A stretch of 26,399 nucleotides of DNA from a virus, in the IMG/VR virus record IMGVR_UViG_3300044609_000032, positions 1 to 26,399 of that record. One strand, written 5' to 3'. Below, piece by piece: positions 1 to 6,355 of the stretch. The notes beneath the pieces were generated by a model that saw only the letters and a list, made by a program, of their open reading frames with translations, did not search any database and was not told the DNA's origin. Numbering within the stretch: the first letter of the stretch is position 1; every line of letters begins with the position of its first letter. The position numbers were made by a program, and so were the translations under genes.

Positions 1-1191
1 GGATTAGATATTAACCCTACGTTTACTAATGGTGCGTTTACGGGGGTACAAAATTTGGCAGCAAGATTTCAAGGTAGAGTTGATGTAGGAGCAAATTTTA
101 TAGGAAATTTACCAACTAATCAATACCTACATTTTACAGGTGGAAGTGGAGAATATAGATTTGTCAATGGTGGAGGCAATGGGTGGTTCTATACTTGGTG
201 TCAAAATAGTAGCACAACTGAAAGAATGCGATTGTCTACTAATAATAACCTACTAATTGGCACAACCACAGACGCAGGCTTTAGGTTAGATGTAAATGGT
301 ACTGCAAGGGTACAGGGGAGTACATATATTAATGGCACATATAGTACATATACTCCAAATTTATTTGTACAAAATAAAAATGGTGGTGTAGCTAATATTG
401 GCGGTTGGAATTTTAGTGGAACTGCAACAAGTAATGATAGTAATAATAATTTATTAAGTGTAGGTTCTTATTATAATGGAAGTACAAATGTTGCAACAAA
501 TAGTACTGCAGCAATATATCAGCAATTTAATAATCTACATATTTTTTATAGTAACACAGGATTAACTTCAGGTAATACTTTTTCAAATACTGAAATTTTA
601 CGTTTTGGAGCAGGTTCAGCTGCTCTTGCTGGTAGTTTAGTTGTTAATGGCAGTACTACAATAAATGCATCAACTGATTCATATAGTTTTAGTAATAATG
701 ATAATGCATTAAATTATACAACTTCATCAGCAACTTTTAGAAGATACAATCTTACTAATACTTCAAATAATCAGAATGCAGCTATTGGAATGGTTTTAAA
801 TAATGATGTTAATGATATATTTCAAATTTATCATAGTTCATCAACCAATGTTATAATTGCTTCAAGATTATCAATGATTAGGTCTACAGGAACAGGAGGA
901 TTAAGATTGACTTCTGATGTTGGACCAATTGCATTTTATTCTGGAAATAGTAATGTAACAGAAAGTGGAAGATTTTCTACAACAGGTAGTTTTTTATTAA
1001 ATACAACTACAGACGTAGCAAGTTCTATATTAACAATGAACTCTACTACAAAAGGCTTCCTACCACCAAGAATGACTACAACACAAAAGAACGCTATTAG
1101 TAGTCCTGCAACGGGATTAGTAGTATTTGACACAACATTAGGAAAACTTTGTGTATTTAGCACAACTTGGCAAACAATAACAAGCTTATAA
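1..1191 (+). CDS. Tail fibre / collar-like protein, 5' end cut by the window
   Basis: The frame is open from base 1, so the gene starts upstream; 396 codons are visible. The protein is rich in Ser, Thr, Asn and Gly and low in charge, as in beta-structured phage fibres. It carries repeated short units of the type LLIGTTTDAGFRLDVNGTA (around codons 85-105) and FLLNTTTDVASSILTMNSTT near the end. The C-terminus has the stretch GFLPPRMTTTQKNAI followed by a TGLVVFDTT-like segment, which I know from the ends of tail-fibre and collar proteins of Bacteroidota phages. It is probably a receptor-facing virion protein. No intramolecular chaperone (S74) motif is visible. The exact role (fibre, collar or adhesin) is inference. 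Confidence 0.7.
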   Translation, partial: GLDINPTFTNGAFTGVQNLAARFQGRVDVGANFIGNLPTNQYLHFTGGSGEYRFVNGGGNGWFYTWCQNSSTTERMRLSTNNNLLIGTTTDAGFRLDVNGTARVQGSTYINGTYSTYTPNLFVQNKNGGVANIGGWNFSGTATSNDSNNNLLSVGSYYNGSTNVATNSTAAIYQQFNNLHIFYSNTGLTSGNTFSNTEILRFGAGSAALAGSLVVNGSTTINASTDSYSFSNNDNALNYTTSSATFRRYNLTNTSNNQNAAIGMVLNNDVNDIFQIYHSSSTNVIIASRLSMIRSTGTGGLRLTSDVGPIAFYSGNSNVTESGRFSTTGSFLLNTTTDVASSILTMNSTTKGFLPPRMTTTQKNAISSPATGLVVFDTTLGKLCVFSTTWQTITSL

Positions 1192-1202
1192 AACAAATAA
1201 AA

Positions 1203-1472
1203 ATGAAACAAATCGAACCAGTGGTATTCCCACTAAACTTAGGAACTGCAACTATCTTAAATTCTTATTGCATCAATGACAATTTAAGCACATCTGCAAC
1301 CTTTTACTATGCGCTATTAAGCGATACACAAGCGCAACTATCTCAAGGTAACTTGACTATGGAAGGGCAAGATTATGCTGATTGGCAGACAAATCAATAT
1401 GCTTGGGATTTTGTAGCTCAACAAATCAATGTTACAATCGTAGGCGATTATGTAGAAAATACAGAAATCTAA
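1203..1472 (+). CDS. Small hypothetical protein after the fibre gene
   Basis: The product has 89 residues from the ATG at 1203; an upstream TTG at 1167 would overlap the fibre gene and is less likely. An A-rich stretch lies before the ATG, as is usual here. The sequence begins MKQIEPVVFPLNLGTATI and is mildly acidic, with no membrane segment, Cys pair or catalytic motif that I recognise. Its position directly after the fibre gene suggests a fibre-associated virion or assembly protein, but this is inference only. Confidence 0.65.
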   Translation: MKQIEPVVFPLNLGTATILNSYCINDNLSTSATFYYALLSDTQAQLSQGNLTMEGQDYADWQTNQYAWDFVAQQINVTIVGDYVENTEI

Positions 1473-1496
1473 TATAACTTTACAAAAAAAACAACT

Positions 1497-1883
1497 ATGA
1501 AAAACAAACAACTATTACAATTAGTAAGCAACATCAATGTCGTTATTGGCAATCAGGACACCAAGACCCAGAAAAAGCTTTTCAAAATTTATAGTAAGCT
1601 AAAGACCTACCACGATGACTACAACACCGAAGTAGAAATCTTGCGTTTAGACAATGCGAGTACCGACGATAAGGATTGTTTATTGCTTGATGACAAAGGG
1701 TCTTATCGGTTTACAAAGGAAGGCATCAAGAAGCTTACTAAGGACATCGAGGCTTTAAATGATAAAGAATTTGACTTTCAAATAATTAACGTAGTCAATC
1801 CACAAGGTCTTGAGGACTTTACCTTTTTAGCTGATTGGACATCGGGCATTGAATTTAACAAACAAGAAGAAGAAGAACTATAA
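1497..1883 (+). CDS. Hypothetical acidic phage protein, 128 aa
   Basis: The product has 128 residues and starts with a helical, lysine-rich segment (about 1-40, MKNKQLLQLVSNINVVIG). A charged middle (about 60-95) contains RFTKEGIKKLTKDIEALNDK and is followed by a short beta-like region. The end is strongly acidic (KQEEEEL). There is no signal peptide or membrane segment. The stop codon overlaps the next start by one base (TAATG), which places it in the same operon as the lysis genes. I do not recognise a family. It could be a regulator or a small virion protein; the sequence does not decide this. Confidence 0.65.
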   Translation: MKNKQLLQLVSNINVVIGNQDTKTQKKLFKIYSKLKTYHDDYNTEVEILRLDNASTDDKDCLLLDDKGSYRFTKEGIKKLTKDIEALNDKEFDFQIINVVNPQGLEDFTFLADWTSGIEFNKQEEEEL

Positions 1884-2053
1884 TGGAAAATAACCACCAA
1901 GCAGACCAATCAACAATCGTATCATTAGTTAGTGCTACATTAAGCATTACAAGTATTCAACCACTATTCACATTGATTGCAAGTTTGGTGGCTATTGTTT
2001 CTGGCGGTATGGCTATTCGCTATTACTACAAAATGACTAAAAAGCTTAAATGA
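1883..2053 (+). CDS. Small single-pass membrane protein (56 aa), possible holin
   Basis: This short gene starts at the ATG overlapping the previous stop and ends in TGA overlapping the next ATG (ATGA). Translational coupling on both sides supports it. The product begins MENNHQADQSTIVSLVSATL. It has one or two closely spaced hydrophobic stretches (about residues 12-48, including LFTLIASLVAIVSGGMAI) and a basic tail, YYYKMTKKLK. A short polar N-terminus, a hydrophobic core and a positive C-terminus fit a small holin or pinholin. The gene opens the lysis cassette. Holin function is inferred from position and topology alone. Confidence 0.6.
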   Translation: MENNHQADQSTIVSLVSATLSITSIQPLFTLIASLVAIVSGGMAIRYYYKMTKKLK

Positions 2054-2481
2054 GATTAATACTTTTAGCCTTATTACTTACTTCGTGCGCCTCAGTTAAG
2101 AAGGCATCGGAGCGTTTAGATAGCACTGTAGTCAAGACCTTTGACTCGGTGCGTGTTATCGTTTTAGATAGCGTAACTAAAATAGTAGAAAAGGAAGAGT
2201 ATTTTACCAAGACAATAACTTACTACGATACTTTGTGGGTTACTAAGGATAGTATGATAACTATTCCTAAGTACACCGAAACCTACACAAGAGGCACAAA
2301 AGAGAAACAAACGGATAGTAAGCAGACCAAGACGGACTCAATGGCTCTTAATCGCACAGAAAGTAGTCAAATTTCGAAGATAATTAAAACTAAGGATAAG
2401 TCCTTTAGCGAATTCTATAAGGCTCTAATTGCGCTTATATTGATAATTACGCTAATCTTATTCTTTTGGAGACGTAAATAA
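2050..2481 (+). CDS. Putative unimolecular spanin (lipoprotein with C-terminal membrane anchor)
   Basis: The 143-residue product has a lipoprotein signal peptide: a short basic-hydrophobic start and the lipobox LTSC, with Cys13 as the predicted lipidation site. A long charged, Lys/Thr/Asp-rich periplasmic stretch (about 15-120) follows. A C-terminal transmembrane helix (about 122-139, ALIALILIITLILFF) ends with the positive tail WRRK. An outer-membrane lipid anchor plus an inner-membrane helix in one chain is the topology of unimolecular spanins such as T1 gp11, which fuse the inner and outer membranes at the last step of Gram-negative lysis. The nearby lysozyme gene supports this. The topology is seen in sequence; the function is inference. 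Confidence 0.65.
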   Translation: MRLILLALLLTSCASVKKASERLDSTVVKTFDSVRVIVLDSVTKIVEKEEYFTKTITYYDTLWVTKDSMITIPKYTETYTRGTKEKQTDSKQTKTDSMALNRTESSQISKIIKTKDKSFSEFYKALIALILIITLILFFWRRK

Positions 2482-2482
2482 T

Positions 2483-2755
2483 ATGGCAAAAGCAGCAAAA
2501 AGCGTAAACGTATCGGCTAACCCGTTACCTATTTCATTCAAAGAGTTTAGCAAAAACCCTGTTGTTGGTATGCTATTTTTATGTATCTGCGGTATTAGTT
2601 ACTTGTATATCGACAATGCAAAGCGTAACGAAAAGCAAGATGAAAAGATAGGCAGCTTGTATGAAATGGTGCGTAAGAGCGATAGCAGTAACGCAGCGAG
2701 TACGGCTCGTCTGGAAATGGCAGTAGACCTTAAGGCTCTAAAAAAGTTTAAGTAA
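2483..2755 (+). CDS. Putative i-spanin-like inner-membrane protein
   Basis: The 90-residue product has a polar N-terminus with Lys residues, a single hydrophobic helix (about 28-45, PVVGMLFLCICGISYLYI), and then a charged helical C-terminal half (about 46-90) likely to form a coiled coil. An N-in, C-out protein with one helix and a periplasmic coiled coil is the form of an i-spanin (Rz-like). The following lipoprotein gene overlaps by one base and would be its o-spanin partner. An alternative is a generic small anchor protein of the tail or lysis region. The assignment rests on topology and context. Confidence 0.5.
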   Translation: MAKAAKSVNVSANPLPISFKEFSKNPVVGMLFLCICGISYLYIDNAKRNEKQDEKIGSLYEMVRKSDSSNAASTARLEMAVDLKALKKFK

Positions 2756-3045
2756 TGCGCTATTTATTATTTGTTGCTTTGATAGGTTGCGGAACTAAAA
2801 CCGATAACCAAATTAAAGAATTGCAAGACAAAGTAAAACAAAGCCAAGTGCAGAGTGAAGCGGTGCAGGGTGTGGCTTCTCAGGATAACAAGAAGGTAAT
2901 TACTAAGACAGTCAAAACGATAGTTACCTTAAAACAAGAAGTAAAAGAATTAAAAACGGAACTAAATGAAGTTAAGGCTAAATTGGACTCCGTTAATTCT
3001 GTTGATACTAATAGCACCAAGTTCCAGTTACGCCCAATACGTTAA
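2755..3045 (+). CDS. Putative o-spanin-like lipoprotein
   Basis: The 96-residue product begins MRYLLFVALIGCGTKTDN, a short lipoprotein signal with lipobox LIGC and Cys12 as the lipidated residue. The mature part is almost entirely helical and charged (QELKELK-type heptads, about 20-85), so a coiled coil is likely. This is the form of an outer-membrane o-spanin (Rz1-like), although it lacks the proline richness of lambda Rz1. Its last 80 bases overlap the next gene in another frame, reminiscent of Rz/Rz1 nesting. Partnering with the preceding membrane protein is inferred. Confidence 0.55.
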   Translation: MRYLLFVALIGCGTKTDNQIKELQDKVKQSQVQSEAVQGVASQDNKKVITKTVKTIVTLKQEVKELKTELNEVKAKLDSVNSVDTNSTKFQLRPIR

Positions 3046-3406
3046 GAAGATAGGCGGCGAGGATAAGATTGTTATTAGCCGTACAGAAGGCGAGAAGATT
3101 AACAACTCATTTGATAGCCTAACTAATTTAGTAAGCTACCAAAACACACGAATAGATAGCTTAATTAAAGCTAACATTAAGACAAGGGATAGCCTTCGAA
3201 TCGACCTACTTACCCTTAAGGATACCCTTACAATACGCAATAAAATATCAAACGATACGTTAAACGATTATCGTAATAGATACTATAAAAACATAGCAAT
3301 TTACGAGCAGTACGAAAAGGATATGAACTTTGAACTAAAACTTCATAGGCTTAATTCTGTTTTGTTTGCTATGCTGACATTATTTCTATACTCACAAATA
3401 AATTAA
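2966..3406 (+). CDS. Exported coiled-coil protein with C-terminal hydrophobic anchor
   Basis: The 146-residue product starts inside the preceding lipoprotein gene in a different frame. The N-terminus is a signal peptide (MKLRLNWTPLILLILIAPSS) with a likely cleavage after SYA at about residue 23. The middle (about 40-120) is charged and helical. The C-terminus ends in a hydrophobic segment (about 130-144, SVLFAMLTLFLYSQI) with almost no tail. The result would be a periplasmic coiled coil fixed to the inner membrane by its C-terminus. In the lysis cassette this suggests a further spanin-related or lysis-regulating protein. I do not recognise the family. Confidence 0.55.
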   Translation: MKLRLNWTPLILLILIAPSSSYAQYVKKIGGEDKIVISRTEGEKINNSFDSLTNLVSYQNTRIDSLIKANIKTRDSLRIDLLTLKDTLTIRNKISNDTLNDYRNRYYKNIAIYEQYEKDMNFELKLHRLNSVLFAMLTLFLYSQIN

Positions 3407-3407
3407 G

Positions 3408-3854
3408 ATGCAATTAAACGACAAAGGTAAAGACCTTATTAAATTCTACGAGGGCTGCAAATTAGTGGCTTACAAATGCAGTGCTGCAAAAGATACAATC
3501 GGCTACGGGAATACTTTTTTTGAAGATGGTAAACCTGTAAAGCCTGGCGATAAGATTACCCAAGAACGAGCAAATGAGTTATTTGAAATTATAGCTAAAG
3601 AGTTTGCGGATAAGGTTGCTCCATTAGTTAAGAGTGCGGTTACACCTAATCAGTTCGCTGCCCTTACAAGCTTTGCCTATAACGCAGGTATCGGTAACCT
3701 AAAGAGTTCTACTTTATTAAAAAAGGTAAACGCTAACCCTAACGACCCAACAATAGCTTTAGAGTTTGCTAAGTGGGATAAAGCAGGTGGGAAAGTTCTT
3801 GCAGGTCTTACAAAGCGTAGAGCATCTGAGTCAAAATTATACTTCACACCTTAA
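3408..3854 (+). CDS. Endolysin, GH24 phage lysozyme
   Basis: The 148-residue protein hydrolyses the beta-1,4 bond of peptidoglycan to release progeny. It matches the GH24 (T4-like) lysozyme family along its length. The catalytic glutamate is E15 in FYEGCKLVAY, and TIGYGNT follows at 30-36. The motif reads E-8 residues-C-5 residues-T (E15, C24, T30), the known variant with Cys in place of the usual Asp. A later TPNQFAALTSFAYNAGIG and a C-terminal GLTKRRASE also match the family. No signal peptide or signal-anchor is present, so it should need a holin to cross the inner membrane. Membrane and spanin-like genes surround it. Confidence 0.93.
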   Translation: MQLNDKGKDLIKFYEGCKLVAYKCSAAKDTIGYGNTFFEDGKPVKPGDKITQERANELFEIIAKEFADKVAPLVKSAVTPNQFAALTSFAYNAGIGNLKSSTLLKKVNANPNDPTIALEFAKWDKAGGKVLAGLTKRRASESKLYFTP

Positions 3855-3863
3855 ATTAATACT

Positions 3864-4082
3864 ATGAAATGGTTAGCCAATTTATTATCAGACGAAAGAG
3901 GTAGCGTGTCTACAAAGCGTGTTATTGCTTTACTATCGGCTTTGTTTATCTGTATTACCTTATTAGCTAATAGCTTTACGCATCAAGAAATTGCCCCTTC
4001 GGATAAACTTGTAGATGCCGTTATGGTTATTTGCATAGCTGCAATGGGTACTACTACAATAGATAAATTCAGCCAAAAATAA
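3864..4082 (+). CDS. Two-helix membrane protein, holin candidate
   Basis: The 72-residue product has two hydrophobic helices (about 19-36 and 47-63) separated by a short polar turn (SFTHQEIAPSDK) and ends with a basic tail. The start, MKWLANLLSDERGSVSTKRV, resembles holin-like proteins found next to lysozymes in Flavobacteriia phages, as I recall them. It lies 9 bases after the endolysin gene. A holin forms the inner-membrane hole that frees the endolysin. The 56-aa gene at 1883 is the rival candidate. Topology is clear; the role is inference. Confidence 0.6.
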   Translation: MKWLANLLSDERGSVSTKRVIALLSALFICITLLANSFTHQEIAPSDKLVDAVMVICIAAMGTTTIDKFSQK

Positions 4083-4112
4083 TTGCTGAATGAATAAACT
4101 TTAGTATCTTTG
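4083..4112 (+). promoter_or_regulatory. Bacteroidota-type promoter before the HNH gene
   Basis: A TTG at 4083-4085 and TATCTTTG at 4105-4112 are separated by 19 bases, matching the known TTTG-N17-23-TAnnTTTG consensus of Bacteroidota primary sigma factor promoters. Transcription would begin a few bases later, leaving a leader of about 10 bases before the ATG at 4128. It gives the HNH gene its own transcription start. Confidence 0.5.
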
Positions 4113-4127
4113 AGAAAATCAAAGAAT

Positions 4128-4607
4128 ATGATAAAAAAGTTTAAAATGCCTAAGTATTATGAAGTAAGCATAAACTTAGAAACTGGAGAAGTAAAAGTGT
4201 TTAGTAACTCCAAACACGCAAAAGGTAGAGAGTTATCAGTAAATAAAAGCGAAAGCGGATATTTAAGAGTGAAAATGAATAACAAAAGTTACCAAATTCA
4301 TTCTTTAGTAGCAGGGTTTATTTTAGGAGACCGACCTAAAGATTATGTAGTTAATCATAAAGACGGAGTAAAAACAAATAATAGACCAAGTAATTTGGAG
4401 TATGTTACAATAGCAGAAAATATAAGACATTCAGTTGAAACAGGATTGCATATTTGTAACACACCAGAATTAATGGGAAACTATAAAGACGGAAGATGTA
4501 AAGACCAGGTGAAATATAAACGAGATTGGTATCTACAAAATAAACAACGCATCTTGGAAAAGATGAAAAAAGTATACTATGACAAAAAGCAACTTGCTCA
4601 AATCTAA
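4128..4607 (+). CDS. HNH homing-type endonuclease (NUMOD4-like plus HNH)
   Basis: The product has 159 residues from the ATG at 4128, which fits better than a TTG at 4110 that would lie inside the promoter. The N-terminal part (about 9-50, YYEVSINLETGEVKVFSN) resembles the NUMOD4 DNA-binding motif. The HNH core follows: H58 in YQIHSLVAGFIL, NHKDG at 76-80, and N-x3-NLEYVT at about 85-94. The tail is lysine-rich. Such enzymes nick or cut DNA and often spread as free-standing homing genes in phages. A private promoter between the lysis genes and the exonuclease gene suggests insertion as a selfish unit. The target is unknown. Confidence 0.85.
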   Translation: MIKKFKMPKYYEVSINLETGEVKVFSNSKHAKGRELSVNKSESGYLRVKMNNKSYQIHSLVAGFILGDRPKDYVVNHKDGVKTNNRPSNLEYVTIAENIRHSVETGLHICNTPELMGNYKDGRCKDQVKYKRDWYLQNKQRILEKMKKVYYDKKQLAQI

Positions 4608-5328
4608 ACGCAAACGTTTATACTTCGATATCGAGGTAAGTCCCAACATCGGTTTCTTTTGGACTTCTGGATTTAAATTAAACATCTCTACCGAAAGCAT
4701 TATTAAAGAACGTGCTATCATTTGCATCTGCTACAAGTGGGAAGACGAAAAAGAAGTTTACCATTTGGAATGGGATAGCAAACAAAACGACAAAAAGATG
4801 CTACAAAGTTTTGTAGATGTAGCTAATACGGCTTCGGAACTTATAGGGCATAATGGAGACAAGTTCGACCTTGCGTGGATAAGAACACGCTGCTTGTTTC
4901 ACGGCATCGAGATGTTTCCTAAGTACGTTACAATCGACACGTTAAAAGTAGCACGTCAAAAGTTTAGATTTAATAGCAACAAGCTTAATTACATAGCTGA
5001 TTACTTAGGCATTGGCACTAAGATCAAAACAGAATATAGTTTATGGAAAGACATTGTTCTGCATAAGGACAAAGTAGCTATGGCTAAAATGATTAAGTAC
5101 TGCCAAAAAGATGTTGTATTATTAGAGCAGGTATTTAATGCACTTAAAAACCACATCGAACCTAAAACACATTACGGAGTTATCTTCGGACAAGATAGGG
5201 GCTCTTGCCCTGAATGCGGAAGCGATGATTTGATTATTTCACTTCGTAGAACAACCGCAACTGGTGTAAAGAAAATACAATACAAGTGCAAAACTTGTTT
5301 TAAGATACATAGCAAAACCGACAAATAA
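4579..5328 (+). CDS. DEDDy 3'-5' exonuclease with C-terminal zinc ribbon
   Basis: The 249-residue protein is of the RNase H-like / DnaQ-like exonuclease fold. Exo I is YFDIEVSP (D17, E19). Exo II includes IGHNGDKFDLAW (D97). Exo III is YCQKDVVLLEQVF (Y174, D178), giving the DEDDy pattern. It resembles exonuclease domains of family B polymerases but without a polymerase domain. The last part carries CPECG (C210, C213) and CKTC (C237, C240), a likely zinc ribbon. The start overlaps the HNH gene by 29 bases. It probably acts in DNA replication, recombination or host DNA breakdown. Confidence 0.82.
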   Translation: MTKSNLLKSKRKRLYFDIEVSPNIGFFWTSGFKLNISTESIIKERAIICICYKWEDEKEVYHLEWDSKQNDKKMLQSFVDVANTASELIGHNGDKFDLAWIRTRCLFHGIEMFPKYVTIDTLKVARQKFRFNSNKLNYIADYLGIGTKIKTEYSLWKDIVLHKDKVAMAKMIKYCQKDVVLLEQVFNALKNHIEPKTHYGVIFGQDRGSCPECGSDDLIISLRRTTATGVKKIQYKCKTCFKIHSKTDK

Positions 5329-5532
5329 ATGGATAGTAAAATACTTAGCTTAGTAATTGAAGATATGCGTAGACGTGAACTTGTAGGGAAATCAAAGTAC
5401 GGAACTACAATGGATAGAAGTGATCTAAGCACCGGTCAATGGATAACGCATCTAAAGGAAGAGCTGCAAGATGCTATTTTATATTTAACCAAACTTGAAC
5501 AAATACACAATGCGCCTCAAGAAGATATTTAG
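5329..5532 (+). CDS. Small nucleotide pyrophosphohydrolase-like protein
   Basis: The 67-residue product contains SKYGTTMDRSDLSTGQW (about 22-38) and HLKEELQDAILYLTKLE (about 41-57). The pattern KYGT ... W-x2-HL-EEL-DA-YL-KL is one I associate with small phage proteins related to dATP/dGTP diphosphohydrolase or MazG-like (all-alpha NTP pyrophosphatase) families. The EELxDA helix would supply metal ligands. It is shorter than full MazG domains. It follows the exonuclease without a gap, suggesting a role in nucleotide metabolism. Enzyme activity is unproven. Confidence 0.55.
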   Translation: MDSKILSLVIEDMRRRELVGKSKYGTTMDRSDLSTGQWITHLKEELQDAILYLTKLEQIHNAPQEDI

Positions 5533-5938
5533 CTTCGGCAACATCTTAGACCGAGATACCTACGAGCAATTAAGGGAATTAGATTACACCAATCCTAACT
5601 TTAAGGGTTGCGGTGACGAGTTTCAGTTTAATCGTGAATGGTGGGTTATGTTAGATCAAGGCGAAATAGTAGCTTATTGCGGATCAATTTATTCTAAGGG
5701 CATCTGCATATTTAACAGAGCGTGGGTTAGAAAAGATTATAGAGGGCAGGGCATACAAAGACGAATGATTAAAACCAGGTTAAAGGCAGCTTCTACTTTT
5801 TGCCATATAGCTATTACTTATACTACCTTAGACAACTTCCCTTCAGCTAATAACCTTATAGATTGCCGGTTCAAGCTATACTTACCGGAGTATTCTTACG
5901 GGGGTTCTGACAAACTTTACTTCCAAAAATTACTATAA
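5510..5938 (+). CDS. GNAT-family N-acetyltransferase
   Basis: The product has 142 residues from the ATG at 5510, overlapping the previous gene by 23 bases; an upstream TTG at 5495 is less likely. The acetyl-CoA binding motif A is seen as RKDYRGQGIQRRMI, with RGQGIQ at 78-83, preceded by the usual beta strands (GEIVAYCGSIYSKGICIFNR). A following strand, CHIAITYTTLDNFPSANNLI, and a C-terminal LYLPEYSYGGSDKLYF complete the fold. GNAT enzymes in phages can modify host proteins, toxins or modified DNA bases; the substrate here is unknown. The operon ends in a hairpin soon after. Confidence 0.8.
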   Translation: MRLKKIFSFGNILDRDTYEQLRELDYTNPNFKGCGDEFQFNREWWVMLDQGEIVAYCGSIYSKGICIFNRAWVRKDYRGQGIQRRMIKTRLKAASTFCHIAITYTTLDNFPSANNLIDCRFKLYLPEYSYGGSDKLYFQKLL

Positions 5939-5957
5939 AGTTTCACTTTAGTACAAC

Positions 5958-5982
5958 AAAAGGTAGTAAAACTACTACTTTT
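5958..5982 (+). terminator. Hairpin at the end of the exonuclease-GNAT operon
   Basis: AAAAG plus GTAGT pairs with ACTAC plus CTTTT around a three-base loop, with a two-base bulge (TA) on the 3' side. It lies 20 bases after the GNAT stop. No clean T-run follows beyond the stem's own TTTT, so it is a weak terminator at best. It could equally be a regulatory hairpin. Confidence 0.35.
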
Positions 5983-6005
5983 GGCTGCATTTTACTTCCG
6001 ACTTT

Positions 6006-6059
6006 GTCAAGTTATACCTTTACTTTATTACATTTTTAGTCAAGTTTTAGCTTTACTTT
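6006..6059. repeat. Two phased direct repeats in the early control region
   Basis: The 21-base unit GTCAAGTTaTAcCTTTACTTT at 6006-6026 recurs at 6039-6059 with 19 of 21 matches (differences in lower case). The copies are exactly 33 bases apart, about three turns of B-DNA, so they face the same side of the helix. They lie upstream of the promoter at 6098 and directly beside the inverted repeat at 6058-6077. They look like paired operator or iteron-type binding sites. The binding protein is unknown. Confidence 0.6.
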
Positions 6060-6077
6060 GTACGTATTTGCGTACAA
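6058..6077. promoter_or_regulatory. Operator-like inverted repeat upstream of the early promoter
   Basis: TTGTACG and CGTACAA are perfect 7-bp arms around the six-base spacer TATTTG, total 20 bases. The site sits about 20 bases before the promoter's TTTG element. Symmetric arms with this spacing suit a dimeric DNA-binding protein. An RNA hairpin is less likely, because the site lies upstream of the predicted transcription start. Confidence 0.55.
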
Positions 6078-6097
6078 TTAAAAATATTTTTTTGACT

Positions 6098-6131
6098 TTT
6101 GCACTTTGTATTGTGTATTGTGTTATCTTTG
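6098..6131 (+). promoter_or_regulatory. Early-operon promoter, Bacteroidota type
   Basis: TTTG at 6098-6101 and TATCTTTG at 6124-6131 are separated by 22 bases, fitting the TTTG-N17-23-TAnnTTTG consensus exactly. The predicted start lies about 14 bases before the ATG at 6150, the first gene of the replication operon. The operator-like inverted repeat and phased direct repeats lie just upstream. This is the best-supported promoter in the window. Confidence 0.65.
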
Positions 6132-6149
6132 TTGAAACAAAACACAATA

Positions 6150-6355
6150 TGACACATTTAACCACCTACCAAATGTTCCAATATCAGCGATACGGGAACA
6201 TATTAATTGACGGGAGCAGGAGTACATCAAACCCTTACGACCCTGCCCTATTGCCTAAAAACTACGATTACGAAGACGATGATTACACGTTTACTCGTTG
6301 GGTAGAACACAATGCAGAACTTGAACTTTTAAAAAACGAAGTATATGAAGATTGA
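6150..6355 (+). CDS. Small hypothetical protein, first gene of the early operon
   Basis: The product has 68 residues from the ATG at 6150. The frame stays open upstream to 5981, but that stretch lies in the control region and encodes an unlikely sequence, so the later ATG behind the promoter is chosen. The sequence MTHLTTYQMFQYQRYGNILI is followed by an acidic, Asp/Tyr-rich middle (YDYEDDDYTFTRW) and a helical end. No domain is recognised. First-gene position suggests an early regulator or host-takeover peptide, but that is inference. Confidence 0.6.

Noticed and set aside
5981-6149. Upstream extension of the first early gene to 5981
   Set aside because: The extension runs through the direct repeats, operator and promoter, and encodes unlikely hydrophobic text. 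The ATG at 6150 fits the promoter position.
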